DNA of 34,639 bases from Azohydromonas sediminis (GTDB lineage: Bacteria; Pseudomonadota; Gammaproteobacteria; Burkholderiales; Burkholderiaceae_C). The DNA lies in the NCBI RefSeq assembly GCF_003574675.1, contig NZ_QOAZ01000034.1, positions 1-34,639 on the forward strand. The letters run 5' to 3'. Position 1 is the first letter of the stretch; each line of letters starts with the position of its first letter. Below are positions 34,547 to 34,639 of the stretch, one piece after another. The translations under genes and the position numbers were made by a program. Under the pieces are notes generated by a model, which saw nothing but the letters and a program-made list of their open reading frames with translations, searched no databases and was not told where the DNA came from.

Positions 34547-34639
34547 TCAGAGGCTGAGAGGCAATTGATCGCCGCAGACGCCCGTCGGGTTGGCGTCAGG
34601 GCCAGAGGAACGAACGTCACGCGGCGCTGCTGCGCGGGT
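34547..34639 (-). CDS. 3' end of an upstream gene, possibly the ligase-associated helicase
   Basis: A frame enters from the window edge and reads 30 codons to a TGA at 34549-34547, ending ...GVCGDQLPLSL. It stops 8 nt before pdeM on the same strand, as expected for the DEXH-box helicase that usually precedes pdeM. Too little is visible to confirm either coding status or family. Confidence 0.4.
   Translation of the reverse strand, partial: TRAAAPRDVRSSGPDANPTGVCGDQLPLSL

Overview
The window is chromosomal DNA of a very GC-rich betaproteobacterium. The gene set points to Burkholderiales, probably near the Rubrivivax/Leptothrix group, although I cannot name the genus. The evidence is the clustering of petABC (cytochrome bc1) with sspA and sspB, the hisI-hisE-DUF4870-HIT-tatABC order, a Bug-type tricarboxylate-binding protein, a PEP-CTERM protein, and an MutL carrying its own endonuclease motif. 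High GC content produces very long antisense open frames opposite secA, mutL, DUF1631 and the Bug gene. I treated these as shadows.

Layout. 1-1111: a decayed IS5-family element whose right end abuts CTAG. 1303-7319: xerD (-), a Bug binding protein (-), an AEC transporter (+), queG (-), and tsaE-amiC (+). 7326-13965: dedA (-) divergent from mutL (+), a PEP-CTERM protein (+), an alpha/beta-hydrolase lipoprotein (+) and an RsuA-family pseudouridine synthase (+). 13984-17423: secA (-) divergent from a DUF721/DciA-like gene (+), then tRNA-Thr(UGU) (-). 17506-21586: petABC-sspA-sspB, all on the minus strand. 21830-24778: mscL and a DUF1631 gene (+). 24797-26645: pdxA and a Nif3-like gene (-), head-to-head with an anchored DegS/AlgW-like protease (+). 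27841-34639: a long minus-strand run of (helicase tail?)-pdeM-multidomain META lipoprotein-DUF815 ATPase-Nudix-hisI-hisE-DUF4870-HIT-tatA-tatB-tatC.

Most genes are housekeeping: respiration and stringent survival (pet/ssp), protein export (secA, tatABC; the Rieske protein and AmiC carry Tat-like signals), envelope stress and turnover (DegS-like, AmiC, MscL), DNA maintenance (mutL, xerD, DciA-like, pdeM), and tRNA/rRNA modification (queG, tsaE, pseudouridine synthase).

I did not find an obvious new defence or biosynthetic system. The most interesting signals are: (i) several genes with a -10-like hexamer 6-7 nt before the start codon, predicting leaderless mRNAs, including an identical 17-mer at hisI and the DciA-like gene; (ii) a sigma-54-like promoter and possible enhancer site before the PEP-CTERM gene, whose protein has an unusually long N-region before its signal peptide; (iii) a single lipoprotein that appears to fuse YbaY-, MliC-, COG3650- and META/HslJ-like domains; (iv) a terminator whose stem may supply the xerD Shine-Dalgarno sequence; (v) strong non-canonical hairpins between petC and sspA and after mscL.
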